Source: Yanshouia hominis (lineage in GTDB: Bacteria; Bacillota; Clostridia; Oscillospirales; Ruminococcaceae). From it: DNA of 64,000 nt. The DNA is taken from contig JACRTB010000008.1 in the NCBI GenBank assembly GCA_014385025.1, forward strand, positions 1 through 64,000. Reading direction: 5' to 3'. Numbering within the stretch: position 1 is the first letter of the stretch; each line of letters starts with the position of its first letter. The notes beneath the pieces are model-generated. The model was not told where the DNA came from, made no database searches, and worked only from the letters and a program-made list of their open reading frames with translations. The position numbers were made by a program, and so were the translations under genes. Below are positions 1 through 7,896 of the stretch, one piece after another.

Positions 1-60
1 CAGAGTGTAAGCGCCGCGAGGCGTTAAGCTAGCGAGTACTAATCGGTCGAGGGCTTGACC
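1..60 (+). rRNA. 23S ribosomal RNA, 3' end (partial)
   Basis: The first 60 bases match the conserved 3' end of bacterial 23S rRNA: a GTACTAATCGGTCGAGGG-type stretch followed by the terminal CTTGACC that pairs with the 5' end of the molecule. The rest of the gene lies left of the window. The mature end at base 60 is estimated from the usual CTTGACC terminus. It is followed by a short spacer and tRNA-Lys instead of directly by 5S. Confidence 0.9.
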
Positions 61-129
61 TTGATGCGTTCAAGGTTCTTCTTGCAGAAGGTTTCATTGT
101 TCAATTTTGAGTGTGCAGACACTTTTTAT

Positions 130-205
130 GCACCTTTAGCTCAGATGGTAGAGCAACTGACTCTTAATCAGTGGGCCCCGGGTTCGAGTCCCTGAAGGTG
201 CACCA
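130..205 (+). tRNA. tRNA-Lys (CTT)
   Basis: A 76-nt cloverleaf with acceptor stem GCACCTT/AAGGTGC, a D-arm beginning TAGCTCAGATGG, and anticodon loop CTCTTAA giving anticodon CTT. The terminal CCA is encoded (203-205). It lies between 23S and 5S, so it is probably processed from the rRNA primary transcript. The T-stem reads CCGGG against CCCTG, leaving one C-U mismatch at its second pair, where the tRNA-Met of the same operon has a fully pairable CGGGG. Confidence 0.95.
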
Positions 206-298
206 GAGCTTGTGTGGGACATTTTGTTCTACACAAGCAAATGCTCAAAATCACCGAAAGGTGTTTTGAATAGATCACACGTTTGTGGTGATCCTTTT

Positions 299-373
299 GG
301 CCCGTTGGTCAAGCGGTTAAGACACCGGCCTCTCACGCCGGTAACGGGGGTTCGATTCCCCCACGGGTCACCA
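299..373 (+). tRNA. tRNA-Glu (CTC)
   Basis: A 75-nt cloverleaf. The acceptor stem GGCCCGT pairs with ACGGGTC (one G-U). Anticodon stem CCGGC/GCCGG encloses loop CTCTCAC, anticodon CTC, the minor Glu isoacceptor expected in a GC-rich genome. CCA is encoded at 371-373. It lies between 23S and 5S. Confidence 0.95.
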
Positions 374-399
374 TGGAATAGCGAGATTCTCGTTATTCA

Positions 400-516
400 G
401 TCGGTGTTGATTACGGTGAGGTCCCACCCGTTCCCATTCCGAACACGGTCGTTAAGCTCACTGGTGCCGAAAATACTTGGATGGCGACGTCCCGGGAAGA
501 TAGGTTGATGCCGGCA
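400..516 (+). rRNA. 5S ribosomal RNA
   Basis: A length of about 117 nt, with the conserved core CCCACCCGTTCCCATTCCGA, the GAACACGG segment and the 3' GATGCCGGCA. Bases 400-405 pair with 510-515 to form helix I, which sets the ends. It is separated from the 23S end by two tRNA genes. Confidence 0.92.
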
Positions 517-519
517 CTT

Positions 520-549
520 CTCAGGATTGATCGAAAGATTGATCCTGAG
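520..549 (+). other. Stem-loop downstream of 5S rRNA
   Basis: Two 13-nt arms (520-532 and 537-549) pair around a GAAA tetraloop, with two G-U pairs. No T-run follows, so this is more likely an RNase processing signal separating 5S from tRNA-Asn than a terminator. Confidence 0.6.
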
Positions 550-555
550 TTATAT

Positions 556-631
556 TCCTCAATAGCTCAGTCGGTAGAGCATGCGGCTGTTAACCGCAGG
601 GTCGTTGGTTCGAGTCCAACTTGGGGAGCCA
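556..631 (+). tRNA. tRNA-Asn (GTT)
   Basis: A 76-nt cloverleaf. Acceptor TCCTCAA pairs with TTGGGGA. Anticodon stem TGCGG/CCGCA encloses loop CTGTTAA, anticodon GTT. Discriminator G and encoded CCA at 629-631. Confidence 0.95.
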
Positions 632-640
632 CCTTTCAAC

Positions 641-670
641 AATAAGCTGTCAGCATTCTGACAGCTTATT
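641..670 (+). other. Perfect inter-tRNA stem-loop
   Basis: A perfect 13-bp inverted repeat (641-653 with 658-670, sequence AATAAGCTGTCAG and its complement) around a 4-nt loop, between tRNA-Asn and tRNA-Met. There is no T-run, so a processing or stabilising hairpin is the likeliest role. Confidence 0.55.
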
Positions 671-679
671 GTTTCAAAA

Positions 680-756
680 GGGCCTTTAGCTCAGTTGGTC
701 AGAGCTGCCGGCTCATAACCGGCTGGTCCGGGGTTCGAATCCCTGAAGGCCCACCA
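680..756 (+). tRNA. tRNA-Met (CAT)
   Basis: A 77-nt cloverleaf with acceptor GGGCCTT/AAGGCCC, anticodon stem GCCGG/CCGGC and loop CTCATAA (anticodon CAT). CCA encoded at 754-756. The fully paired first acceptor pair G-C argues for elongator Met and against initiator. An Ile isoacceptor with modified CAT cannot be excluded but the body resembles elongator tRNA-Met. Confidence 0.9.
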
Positions 757-791
757 TATGTGTGAAAGCCTGATCAGCTTTTTAGAAATAT

Positions 792-867
792 AGGGGCATA
801 GCTCAGTTGGTAGAGCAGCGGTCTCCAAAACCGCGTGCCGAGGGTTCGAGCCCTTCTGCCCCTGCCA
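792..867 (+). tRNA. tRNA-Trp (CCA)
   Basis: A 76-nt cloverleaf with acceptor AGGGGCA/TGCCCCT, anticodon stem GCGGT/ACCGC and loop CTCCAAA (anticodon CCA). Terminal CCA encoded at 865-867. It is the last gene of the rRNA/tRNA operon. Confidence 0.95.
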
Positions 868-868
868 T

Positions 869-905
869 ATCGGAGTAAGCGATATAGAGCTTGCTCCGAT
901 TTTTT
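869..905 (+). terminator. Terminator of the rRNA/tRNA operon
   Basis: A 12-bp stem (869-880 with 889-900, one G-U pair), an 8-nt loop and a TTTTTT run at 900-905: a canonical intrinsic terminator directly after tRNA-Trp. Confidence 0.9.
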
Positions 906-1560
906 ATAGCTTTAGCGAAAACAACTGCCGGCAGAGTCGGTGGAATAAAAAATTTTTAGTTACAGGAAAACCTCCTTTTACTAAAATGAATGCAGGTTGG
1001 ACGACTGCATTGCAAAGCAAAAGAATGAGCGCCACCGAATTTGAGCGGAGGTCAAGGGATGCGACGGAATTGTGGGAGAAGCCAGCTGCAGGAGAGCTGG
1101 AGCAAACGGAATATGTGCGGCCCATTAAAATTTAGTAGATGACGCAGGAAAATCGAACTCCAGTTGGAATCTGATTTTTTGTCTTATGCATTGCAAAATT
1201 TGTGCCGGGGCCGGATAAGTCAACGAAATCAGTCGGAATGATCCGTCAGTACTGGACTTTCTCAAAGCCTGCTTTTCATCGAATGGTTTTAAGCGCCTTT
1301 AGCCAAGGCAGATACCATTCGGATGGCTGTTGGTGATGCCTAAAATTTTCACCTTGTCAATCCCGGAGCAGACCGTATGATGGATCGGAGCAGCGTTTTG
1401 TGCTGTGCCGTTCGGAGCTTTTCCGGCTCAGCTCGGGAGAAAGGAAAGCGGAAAAGCAGCCCATTTGGAGCTGTATTCGAGGGCTGCCAAACATCCGGGG
1501 GCTGCCCACATGCGTTTCAAAGCCTGTTCTATCGTCTTGTGATGAGACGTTCCGAATTCC
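906..1560. other. Intergenic region; possible 49-residue ORF at 986-1135
   Basis: No recognisable gene. An ATG ORF on the plus strand (986-1135, 49 residues, polar, ending VRPIKI) is free of stops, and the opposite strand is also open for 73 codons (904-1125). Open frames on both strands make real coding doubtful, and neither ORF has a convincing ribosome binding site. The remaining 400 bases show only short non-convincing frames. A conserved repeat or RNA is possible but cannot be judged from a single copy. Confidence 0.25.
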
Positions 1561-2352
1561 TTACTTCAGCAAGGCTTTTTCTGAAGACAAGCGGAAGTCC
1601 GTTCGTGGCTGCATCTCGGTGAGATGAGCCCAGAACCGCTTGGGCATATGACCCATTTGACAGGCGGGATTTGCGCGTGCAACGATCGCTGTGGCGTGGA
1701 AGTAATCCTCCCACATCCGCCGGAAACGCAGCTCCTCTTGATCAGGAGCTGCGGGTTCAAAGGATTCCATCTCCCGAATCTGCGCCGCGTAGGGCTGGTA
1801 AAACAGGGCCGCGCGGTGCGTTCGGTCATAGAGCAGAAGCCGTTCCTCGCAGAAGCGTCCGCAGAAATGCTCCGCCAGGAGCGGCAGAACAAAATGACGC
1901 GGAGCGATGACCGACACCAACGCGCCGCGGATTTCCGAAAAACGGACAAAGCCGGTGAGGTGATGCGCTTCGTTTTCGACCGCCCGCCGCATCGAAAAGA
2001 CCGTTTGCACCTCGGGCAGATCGAGCATTGAGACAACCCGGGGGCCGAGACGGTAACCCGCCCGCATCAGTTCAAGGATGGCCAGCTCCCGTCCTTCGCC
2101 GCCGTACAGAAAGGCGGACTCAATCAGCCGTCCGGCCGCCGAGCCCAGTTTGACGGGAATCGAGGCGCGGACCCGAGCGGCCTTTTGCGGATCGGTCGGA
2201 ATTTCCCGAACGGGAAGGAGAGAGCACTGTTCCTCCGCAACGGTCAGGATGGCGGCGGGCAGCTCGCGGCGTGCAAAGCTCTCGAAGACACAGCAGAGCA
2301 GCCCGTCAAAGCTGCCGTCGCTGCGATAGATTACATTTGACCGGTCAGGCAT
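1561..2352 (-). CDS. TIGR03915-like probable DNA metabolism protein (DUF4130 type), partner of the upstream radical SAM protein
   Basis: 263 residues. It matches the family always found beside the rSAM_link_UDG radical SAM protein: an N-terminal region starting near the YRSDGSFDGLLCCVFE segment and a C-terminal DUF4130-like half containing EDYFHATAIVARANPACQ, then GHMPKRFWAHLTE. Some members of this family are fused to a uracil-DNA glycosylase domain; this one is the short form without it. Its start lies inside the end of the radical SAM gene (22-nt overlap), so the two are translationally coupled and share the SOS-type promoter near 3.67 kb. Biochemical activity is unknown; a role in DNA repair or base modification is inferred from the family and from the operator. 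Confidence 0.8.
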   Translation of the reverse strand: MPDRSNVIYRSDGSFDGLLCCVFESFARRELPAAILTVAEEQCSLLPVREIPTDPQKAARVRASIPVKLGSAAGRLIESAFLYGGEGRELAILELMRAGYRLGPRVVSMLDLPEVQTVFSMRRAVENEAHHLTGFVRFSEIRGALVSVIAPRHFVLPLLAEHFCGRFCEERLLLYDRTHRAALFYQPYAAQIREMESFEPAAPDQEELRFRRMWEDYFHATAIVARANPACQMGHMPKRFWAHLTEMQPRTDFRLSSEKALLK

Positions 2353-3647
2353 TTTATCACATCCTCCTGTGTCAGACGCGGCGGGTCGAAGAGGGAAAGC
2401 TGCGCGGGCTGCATGCCGGGAAGATCGGCCGCACAGCGTTCGGATACCAGCCCGCGCAGCAGATGTTCCTGACTGATCCGCAGACCCTCGCGCATCCGGC
2501 CGCGGCAGGTGATAAAGTACTGCGCGCGCTTGAGCACTACTCCGATCCGGCGCAGCCCGTCAAAGTCAAGCGAGCGGTCGCGGCGGGCGGCGAAAATTCG
2601 TTGGGCGCTGCGCACCCCAATCCCCGGCACCCGCAGCAGGCGTTCGAGGGGCGCGGTATTGACCTCGACCGGAAATTCCTCCAGATGATTGAGCGCCCAG
2701 TTGCACTTGGGGTCCAGCAGCGGGTTGAAGCTGGGGTTTTGTTCGTCGAGCAGCTCCTCCGCCGCGAACCCGTAATAGCGAAGCAGCCAGTCGGCTTGGT
2801 AGAGCCGGTGTTCCCGCAGAAGAGGAGGCTTGACATCGAGAGCAGGCAGCAGGGAATCGGATACAAGAGGGATATAGGCCGAGAAAAAGACCCGCTTGAG
2901 CTGGTATTTGCGGTAGAGCGCCTGGGTCAGCCGCAGAATCTGAAGGTCGCTGTCGGCTGTGGCTCCCACGATCATTTGGGTGCTTTGCCCCGCCGGTGCA
3001 AAGGGACGGGCGTGGCGGTATTTCACCAGTTCCTCCCGGCTTTGAGCGGTCCCGTTGCGGATCAGCGCCATCGGCCGGAGGATTGCCTCCCTGCTTTTGT
3101 CCGGCGCAAGGCGGGAAAGCCCCGCTTCAGAGGGCAGCTCGATGTTGACGCTCATACGGTCGGCCAGCAGACCAAGCCGTTCGATCAGCTCACCCGACGC
3201 GCCGGGAATCGCTTTGACGTGGATGTAGCCGCGAAAACGGTATTCCTCGCGTAGCAGGCGCAGCGTTTCGATCATGCGTTCACAGGTCCAGTCGGGACTG
3301 CGGCAGACTGCGGAGCTTAGGAACAGCCCCTCGATATAATTGCGGCGGTAGAAGGCAATGGTGAGCTCCGCCAGCTCGCGCGGGGTGAAGGCTACGCGGA
3401 CAAAGTCGTTGGAGCGGCGGCTCTGGCAGTATTTGCAGTCATAGGAGCAGGCGTTGCTGAACAGGACCTTGAGCAATGAGATGCAGCGCCCGTCGGCCGA
3501 AAAGCTGTGACAGATGCCGGGCGCCGAGCAGGACCCGAGCGACCCTTTTGCCCCGGCCCGGTCGCTTCCGCTGGAGGTGCAGGCTACATCGTATTTGGCG
3601 GCGTCGGCCAGAATTGTGAGCTTATCCCAGACCTCCAAATGGATCAT
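2331..3647 (-). CDS. Putative DNA modification/repair radical SAM protein (TIGR03916, rSAM_link_UDG)
   Basis: 438 residues. The radical SAM CxxxCxxC motif is present as CSYDCKYC, preceded by the family-typical ADAAKYDVACTSSGS opening. A C-terminal helix-hairpin-helix (LLRVPGIGVRSAQRIF) suggests DNA binding. Near the end, residues 416-420 read QLSLF (bases 2388-2402), a match to the bacterial sliding-clamp binding pentapeptide. The ATG at 3647 is used here, but a TTG at 3638 has a better-placed GGGGGA ribosome site and cannot be excluded. The promoter and a LexA-type palindrome lie directly upstream. The family is known only by association with uracil-DNA-glycosylase-like partners, so repair function is inference. 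Confidence 0.88.
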   Translation of the reverse strand: MIHLEVWDKLTILADAAKYDVACTSSGSDRAGAKGSLGSCSAPGICHSFSADGRCISLLKVLFSNACSYDCKYCQSRRSNDFVRVAFTPRELAELTIAFYRRNYIEGLFLSSAVCRSPDWTCERMIETLRLLREEYRFRGYIHVKAIPGASGELIERLGLLADRMSVNIELPSEAGLSRLAPDKSREAILRPMALIRNGTAQSREELVKYRHARPFAPAGQSTQMIVGATADSDLQILRLTQALYRKYQLKRVFFSAYIPLVSDSLLPALDVKPPLLREHRLYQADWLLRYYGFAAEELLDEQNPSFNPLLDPKCNWALNHLEEFPVEVNTAPLERLLRVPGIGVRSAQRIFAARRDRSLDFDGLRRIGVVLKRAQYFITCRGRMREGLRISQEHLLRGLVSERCAADLPGMQPAQLSLFDPPRLTQEDVIKCLTGQM

Positions 3648-3654
3648 CCCCCAT

Positions 3655-3672
3655 TAAGAACATTTGTTCTTA
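3655..3672 (-). promoter_or_regulatory. LexA-type SOS operator
   Basis: A perfect 18-bp palindrome TAAGAACATTTGTTCTTA containing GAAC-N4-GTTC, the core of the Gram-positive LexA (SOS/Cheo) box. It touches the -10 element and covers the expected transcription start of the radical SAM gene, the usual geometry for LexA repression. LexA binding is inferred from sequence only. Confidence 0.75.
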
Positions 3673-3700
3673 TTTTACCTTTCCCCCGGAAAAAAGTCAA
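3672..3700 (-). promoter_or_regulatory. Sigma-A type promoter of the rSAM/DUF4130 repair unit
   Basis: Read on the minus strand: TTGACT (3700-3695), a 17-nt spacer, then TAAAAT (3677-3672). It points into the radical SAM gene, whose start is about 25 nt downstream, and its -10 abuts the LexA-type palindrome. Confidence 0.75.
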
Positions 3701-4324
3701 CTGGGAAATCGACAGGCGGGACTGAGCCCGCTCCAAAAGATGACAAAATGGGAACTGTCGTGATTTCTCGGGCATCTGCCGGGAGGGCGTCCGTCGGGAA
3801 GGAGAAGCAGGATAAATTTCGCGAATTGGTGAGATCAAAGCTCCCTGCTGGAAAAATCGAAGCAGGATGCGAGAGCTTCGCAGGAAAAAACGCAGCCGCC
3901 TGTGCGCGGATGGTCCGGCGCGCAATGTGCGCTTCCGTGCGGGCTCGGAGGCTTGCCAACTTTCTTTCACGCGATTCCCCGAGAATCACGACCTGCAAAA
4001 CCCTTGCCTGACAGTCATGCCCTCTCTTTCAGGGGTGGGCGTGAGCGGGCCCCGCAAGGGCCTAACACTGCCGGCGATTCATGCGGCACTGGGCCCGCCC
4101 TTTCGGATATCGGCCCGGCCTTTCGGGCATCAGCCTGTCCTTTCAGGCGCCGACTTCTCATTCAGCTTGTCGGACCGCGTGTCGTGCCGGTTATTCGGGA
4201 AGGAGTGGGGCTGTCCGATTCGGCAGAAAATTTTCCCCATGTTCATAAATTTACCGAGAATTCTGACACAGTGTTGAGATAAGATAAACGATAGAATTCG
4301 ACAGACGGGAGGGGGGACTGCAAT
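3701..4324. other. Intergenic region without a recognisable gene
   Basis: About 620 bases between the divergent repair operon and the TetR gene. Several overlapping frames are open on both strands but none has a family-like sequence, a ribosome site and a sensible composition together. The AT-rich 60 bases before 4300 probably carry the promoter for the TetR gene, but I see no well-spaced -35/-10 pair. Confidence 0.4.
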
Positions 4325-4921
4325 ATGCCGCTGGCGCCGTTTGAAAAACTCAATCCCCGGAAAAAGAAGTATTTGCTCGCGGCGGCGGAGGGGGAATTCG
4401 CCCGTCTGCCCTATGACCGCGTCTCGGTCTTTGAGATTGCAAGAAGCGCCGGAATTTCGCGCAGCAGTTTTTACTACTATTTTTCCGACAAAGAGGATCT
4501 CTATCACTATCTGCTCAGCCAAATCCGTGATGAGCTGCTTGATTCACTGCCGCGGGAGATTGATCTGGAGGATTTTCCCACCCTGCTGCTCGATTTTTTT
4601 GCGGCGCGGCGGGATACGGAGCGCGGCCCTTTTATCGCGCGCCTGTTGGAACGGGCACAGATGTGGTCGCAGGATGGCTTTGCGTCGATGCGCCCCCCCG
4701 TTCCGCCCGCGCGGGACCGGATTCGCAATCTGGAACAGATTGAGCAGGTCGATCCCGCCGATCTGCAGCTTGCGGGCTTTCTGTTCTGGGAGTGCTGCTG
4801 CTACCGTCTGGGCGCCTACTACCGCAGGGAGATCACCCTGCCGGAGCTGCATCTGGGGATGAAGCGGCTGGTCGGTCTGCTGCATTACGGAATTTTCGGC
4901 AGAGCTGGGGAGGAATGCTGA
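4325..4921 (+). CDS. TetR/AcrR-family transcriptional regulator
   Basis: 198 residues. The N-terminal DNA-binding domain is clear: residues 34-60 hold VFEIARSAGISRSSFYYYF followed by SDKEDLYHYLL, the TetR helix-turn-helix and following helix. The C-terminal ligand-binding half is not recognisable beyond the fold. A GGGAGGGGGG ribosome site lies just upstream of the ATG. Its stop codon overlaps the start of the glycosyltransferase gene, so it is the first gene of a unit with the GT2 enzyme and probably ftsH. Its ligand and targets are unknown; autoregulation is likely for this family. Confidence 0.85.
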   Translation: MPLAPFEKLNPRKKKYLLAAAEGEFARLPYDRVSVFEIARSAGISRSSFYYYFSDKEDLYHYLLSQIRDELLDSLPREIDLEDFPTLLLDFFAARRDTERGPFIARLLERAQMWSQDGFASMRPPVPPARDRIRNLEQIEQVDPADLQLAGFLFWECCCYRLGAYYRREITLPELHLGMKRLVGLLHYGIFGRAGEEC

Positions 4922-5727
4922 TGCAACGGCCGCTGGTTTCGGTGATTGTGCCGGTCTACAACAGTGCCGCCGATCTTCCGCGCTGCATTGAGAGCATCCG
5001 CGGGCAGAGCTATGAAAATTTTGAACTGCTTCTCGTCAACGACGGCAGCGCGGATACCAGCCCCCAGCTTTGCCGGATGTACGCGCGGGTCGATTCCCGA
5101 ATCCGGGTAATCGATCAGGAAAACCGGGGGGTTTCGGCCGCGCGCAATGCCGCTCTCGATCTGGCAAGGGGGGAATTCATCCAATTTGCCGATGCGGACG
5201 ATTACCTTGCGCCGGAGGCTACCGAGCTTCTGGTCGGGCGGCTTCTCGAGGAGAAAACCGATCTGGTGATCGCGGACTACTACCGGGTGGTAAATGATGA
5301 GGATATCACCGTTTACGGCGGATATATTCCGGAGGTGGAGGCCATTGACCAGGCGAAATTCGCTGTTTATATGATGGACCGCCCCGCCAGCTTTTATTTC
5401 GGAGTGCTCTGGAACAAGCTCTACCGCCGGAGCATCATCGAGGAATACCGCCTGCGCTGCGACGAGGAGCTGAGCTGGAGCGAGGACTTCCTTTTTAATT
5501 TGCAGTACGCCCGCCGCAGTGCGCATTTCTGCGCGCTGCACGCCCCGATCTACTACTACCGGAAGAATGAAAAGAGCATCACCGCCACCCAGATTCATCC
5601 GTGGAATGCGGTGAAGGTCAAGGCTGAAATCTTCAGCTACTATAAAGAGTTCTATGACAGCCTGGGGCTGTATGACGAGAACAAGGGAAAGGTTTACAAA
5701 TACCTTGTCTCGCTCGCCGAATGCTGA
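4921..5727 (+). CDS. Family 2 glycosyltransferase
   Basis: 268 residues from the ATG at 4921, chosen because GGAGG at 4909-4913 is well spaced and the ATG overlaps the TetR stop by one base; an in-frame ATG at 4915 is possible. The GT-A nucleotide-sugar domain is typical: PLVSVIVPVYNSAADLPRC at the start, LLVNDGSADTS (the first aspartate pair), RGVSAARNAALDLARGEF and the DXD-type FADADDYL. There is no membrane anchor, so it is cytosolic or peripheral. Acceptor and sugar cannot be predicted. Transfer to cell-wall or surface glycan is the usual role. Its placement between a regulator and ftsH is unusual. Confidence 0.88.
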   Translation: MQRPLVSVIVPVYNSAADLPRCIESIRGQSYENFELLLVNDGSADTSPQLCRMYARVDSRIRVIDQENRGVSAARNAALDLARGEFIQFADADDYLAPEATELLVGRLLEEKTDLVIADYYRVVNDEDITVYGGYIPEVEAIDQAKFAVYMMDRPASFYFGVLWNKLYRRSIIEEYRLRCDEELSWSEDFLFNLQYARRSAHFCALHAPIYYYRKNEKSITATQIHPWNAVKVKAEIFSYYKEFYDSLGLYDENKGKVYKYLVSLAEC

Positions 5728-5753
5728 AACCGAAACAACAGGAGTGAAAAAAC

Positions 5754-7571
5754 ATGGTCACAGAACCGGGAGTCCCGCAGAAAAAGCCGCTGATCTACTA
5801 TTACATTGTCGCAATGGTAGTGATTCTGCTGCTCAACATCTTTGTTTTTCCGGCGGTGCTTGAGCGCAGCGTCGTGGAGGTGAGCTACGACAAATTTATC
5901 AGCATGGTGGACGACGGGGCGGTAACGGCCGTCGCACGCGACGATCAGCAGATCACATTCCTTGCCAACGATGAGAACGGCAAGGAACGGGTTTATAAAA
6001 CCGGTGACTGGGCGTATGAGGATTTGACCGACCGGCTGCTTTCCGCCGGGGTTAAATTTGAGAAGGAAATTCCGACCAAGACCTCGCCGCTGCTTTCGCT
6101 GCTTGTCTCTTGGATGCTGCCGATCTTTTTCTTCCTTTTCCTCGGCAACATGCTTTCCAAAAAGCTGGCCGGGATGGGCGGCAACGCGATGACCTTCGGA
6201 AAATCCAACGCCAAGATCTACGCCGAAACAGAGACAGGCAAAACCTTTGCGGATGTGGCGGGCCAGGATGAGGCGAAAGAGGCGCTGACTGAAATTGTCG
6301 ATTTTCTGCATAATCCGGGGAAATACGCCCAGATCGGCGCCAACCTGCCCAAGGGCGCGCTGCTGGTCGGCCCTCCCGGAACCGGTAAAACGCTGCTCGC
6401 CCGCGCGGTCGCCGGGGAAGCGCATGTTCCCTTCTTTTCGATTTCCGGCTCGGAGTTTGTCGAGATGTTTGTCGGCATGGGCGCGGCCAAGGTCCGCGAC
6501 CTTTTCAAGCAGGCGGGGGAAAAGGCCCCCTGCATCGTCTTTATTGACGAGATCGACACGATCGGGAAGAAGCGGGACAGCCAGTTCGGCGGCGGAAACG
6601 ATGAGCGGGAACAGACCCTCAATCAGCTTTTGACCGAGATGGACGGCTTCGACGGTACCAAGGGGGTCGTGATTCTTGCGGCAACCAACCGCCCGGAGTC
6701 GCTCGACCCGGCGCTGCTGCGTCCCGGCCGCTTCGACCGGCGTATTCCGGTCGAGCTGCCCGACCTCGCCGGCCGCGAAGCGATTTTAAAAGTCCACGCG
6801 GGGCACGTCCGGCTCGAGGAGGGCATTGATTTCAACGTGATTGCCCGTGCGACCTCGGGCGCGTCGGGCGCGGAGCTTGCCAACATCGTCAACGAAGCGG
6901 CGCTGCGGGCCGTCAGGATGGGACGCGGCAGGGTGTCCCAGGCCGACCTTCAGGAGAGCGTTGAGACGGTCATCGCGGGTTACCAGCGTAAGAACGCGGT
7001 GATCTCGGAGCATGATAAGCGGATTGTCGCCTACCACGAAATCGGCCACGCCCTCGTGGCGGCCCTGCAGTCCGATTCCGCTCCGGTACAGAAGATTACC
7101 ATCGTGCCGCGCACCTCCGGCGCGCTCGGGTATACGATGCAGGTCGACGAGAGCGAGCGGGTGCTGCTTTCACAGGAGGAAGCATTCAACAAAATCGCCA
7201 CCTTTACCGGCGGACGGGCGGCGGAGGAACTGATCTTCCACTCGATTACCAGCGGCGCGTCAAATGATATCGAACAGGCGACGCGGCTGGCGCGCGCAAT
7301 GGTCACCCGTTACGGCATGAGCGAAAGGTTCGGGATGGTCGCACTTGAACAGGTGCAGAACCAGTATTTGGGCGGCGACGCCAGCTTGTCCTGCTCGGCC
7401 GAGACGGCGGCGCAGATCGACGCCGAGGTGATTTCTCTGATCAAAAAGGCGCATGATAAGGCGGTGGAAATTCTCCGCGGCAATATGCCCAAGCTCAACG
7501 AGCTGGCGCAGTATCTCCTCGAACGGGAAAGCATCACCGGTGAGGAGTTTATGGAAATTCTCAAGCGGTAA
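5754..7571 (+). CDS. ftsH: ATP-dependent zinc metalloprotease FtsH
   Basis: 605 residues, full length for the family. Membrane segments lie near residues 14-34 and 113-131 with an extracytoplasmic loop between them. The AAA module has Walker A GPPGTGKT (206-213), Walker B IVFIDEID (261-268) and the second region of homology ending RPGRFDR. The protease domain carries zinc ligands HEIGH (428-432), with the third ligand in the SNDIEQATR segment (Asp505). FtsH degrades unassembled membrane proteins and selected cytosolic substrates at the inner face of the membrane. It starts 27 bases after the glycosyltransferase. A long hairpin terminator follows at once. Another AAA protease is unlikely given the intact HEXXH. 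Confidence 0.97.
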   Translation: MVTEPGVPQKKPLIYYYIVAMVVILLLNIFVFPAVLERSVVEVSYDKFISMVDDGAVTAVARDDQQITFLANDENGKERVYKTGDWAYEDLTDRLLSAGVKFEKEIPTKTSPLLSLLVSWMLPIFFFLFLGNMLSKKLAGMGGNAMTFGKSNAKIYAETETGKTFADVAGQDEAKEALTEIVDFLHNPGKYAQIGANLPKGALLVGPPGTGKTLLARAVAGEAHVPFFSISGSEFVEMFVGMGAAKVRDLFKQAGEKAPCIVFIDEIDTIGKKRDSQFGGGNDEREQTLNQLLTEMDGFDGTKGVVILAATNRPESLDPALLRPGRFDRRIPVELPDLAGREAILKVHAGHVRLEEGIDFNVIARATSGASGAELANIVNEAALRAVRMGRGRVSQADLQESVETVIAGYQRKNAVISEHDKRIVAYHEIGHALVAALQSDSAPVQKITIVPRTSGALGYTMQVDESERVLLSQEEAFNKIATFTGGRAAEELIFHSITSGASNDIEQATRLARAMVTRYGMSERFGMVALEQVQNQYLGGDASLSCSAETAAQIDAEVISLIKKAHDKAVEILRGNMPKLNELAQYLLERESITGEEFMEILKR

Positions 7572-7580
7572 ACCCATGAA

Positions 7581-7619
7581 GAAGAAAGCCGATTCCCGTA
7601 AAGGGAATCGGCTTTCTTC
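7581..7619 (+). terminator. Terminator after ftsH
   Basis: A perfect 17-bp inverted repeat (7581-7597 with 7603-7619) around a 5-nt loop, starting 10 bases after the ftsH stop. The 3' arm ends in a T-rich CTTTCTTCT and no strong T-run follows. The last ten bases of this arm are the first bases of the tandem repeat that follows. Confidence 0.75.
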
Positions 7620-7804
7620 TGCATGGCCGGGGTCTCGGCTGCGGCGTCGGTTGGAAGTTTCACTTTATGTGACCGGCTTTCTTCTGCATGGCCGGGGCCT
7701 CGGCTGCGGCGTCGGTTGGAAGTTTCACTTTATGTGACCGGCTTTCTTCTGCATGGCCGGGGTCTCGGTTGCGGCGTCGCTTGGAGGTTTCACTTTACAT
7801 GACC
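7610..7804. repeat. 65-bp tandem repeat, three copies
   Basis: Three contiguous 65-bp units: 7610-7674, 7675-7739 and 7740-7804. Each begins GGCTTTCTTCTGCATGGCCG and ends TTTCACTTTATGTGACC or a close variant. Copies 1 and 2 differ at one visible base; copy 3 has several changes. The unit length is not a multiple of three, so it does not encode a peptide repeat. The array begins within the 3' arm of the ftsH terminator, so it probably arose by duplication of terminator-flanking DNA. There are no unique spacers, so it is not a CRISPR array. Confidence 0.93.
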
Positions 7805-7896
7805 GGCCCCGTTTACATGGCGGGGCAAAGCGGCTTTCCTTCGGCTGCCAAATGTGCTAAAATGTCGATATTGCAAGAAAAAGGGAGGGGTCCTGA

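Noticed and set aside
904-1125. 73-codon minus-strand gene after the tRNA operon
   Set aside because: No ribosome site, overlaps the terminator end, and the opposite strand is equally open; kept only as an observation.
3675-4282. Several overlapping frames in the repair/TetR gap
   Set aside because: Open on both strands with no ribosome site, domain or consistent codon use.
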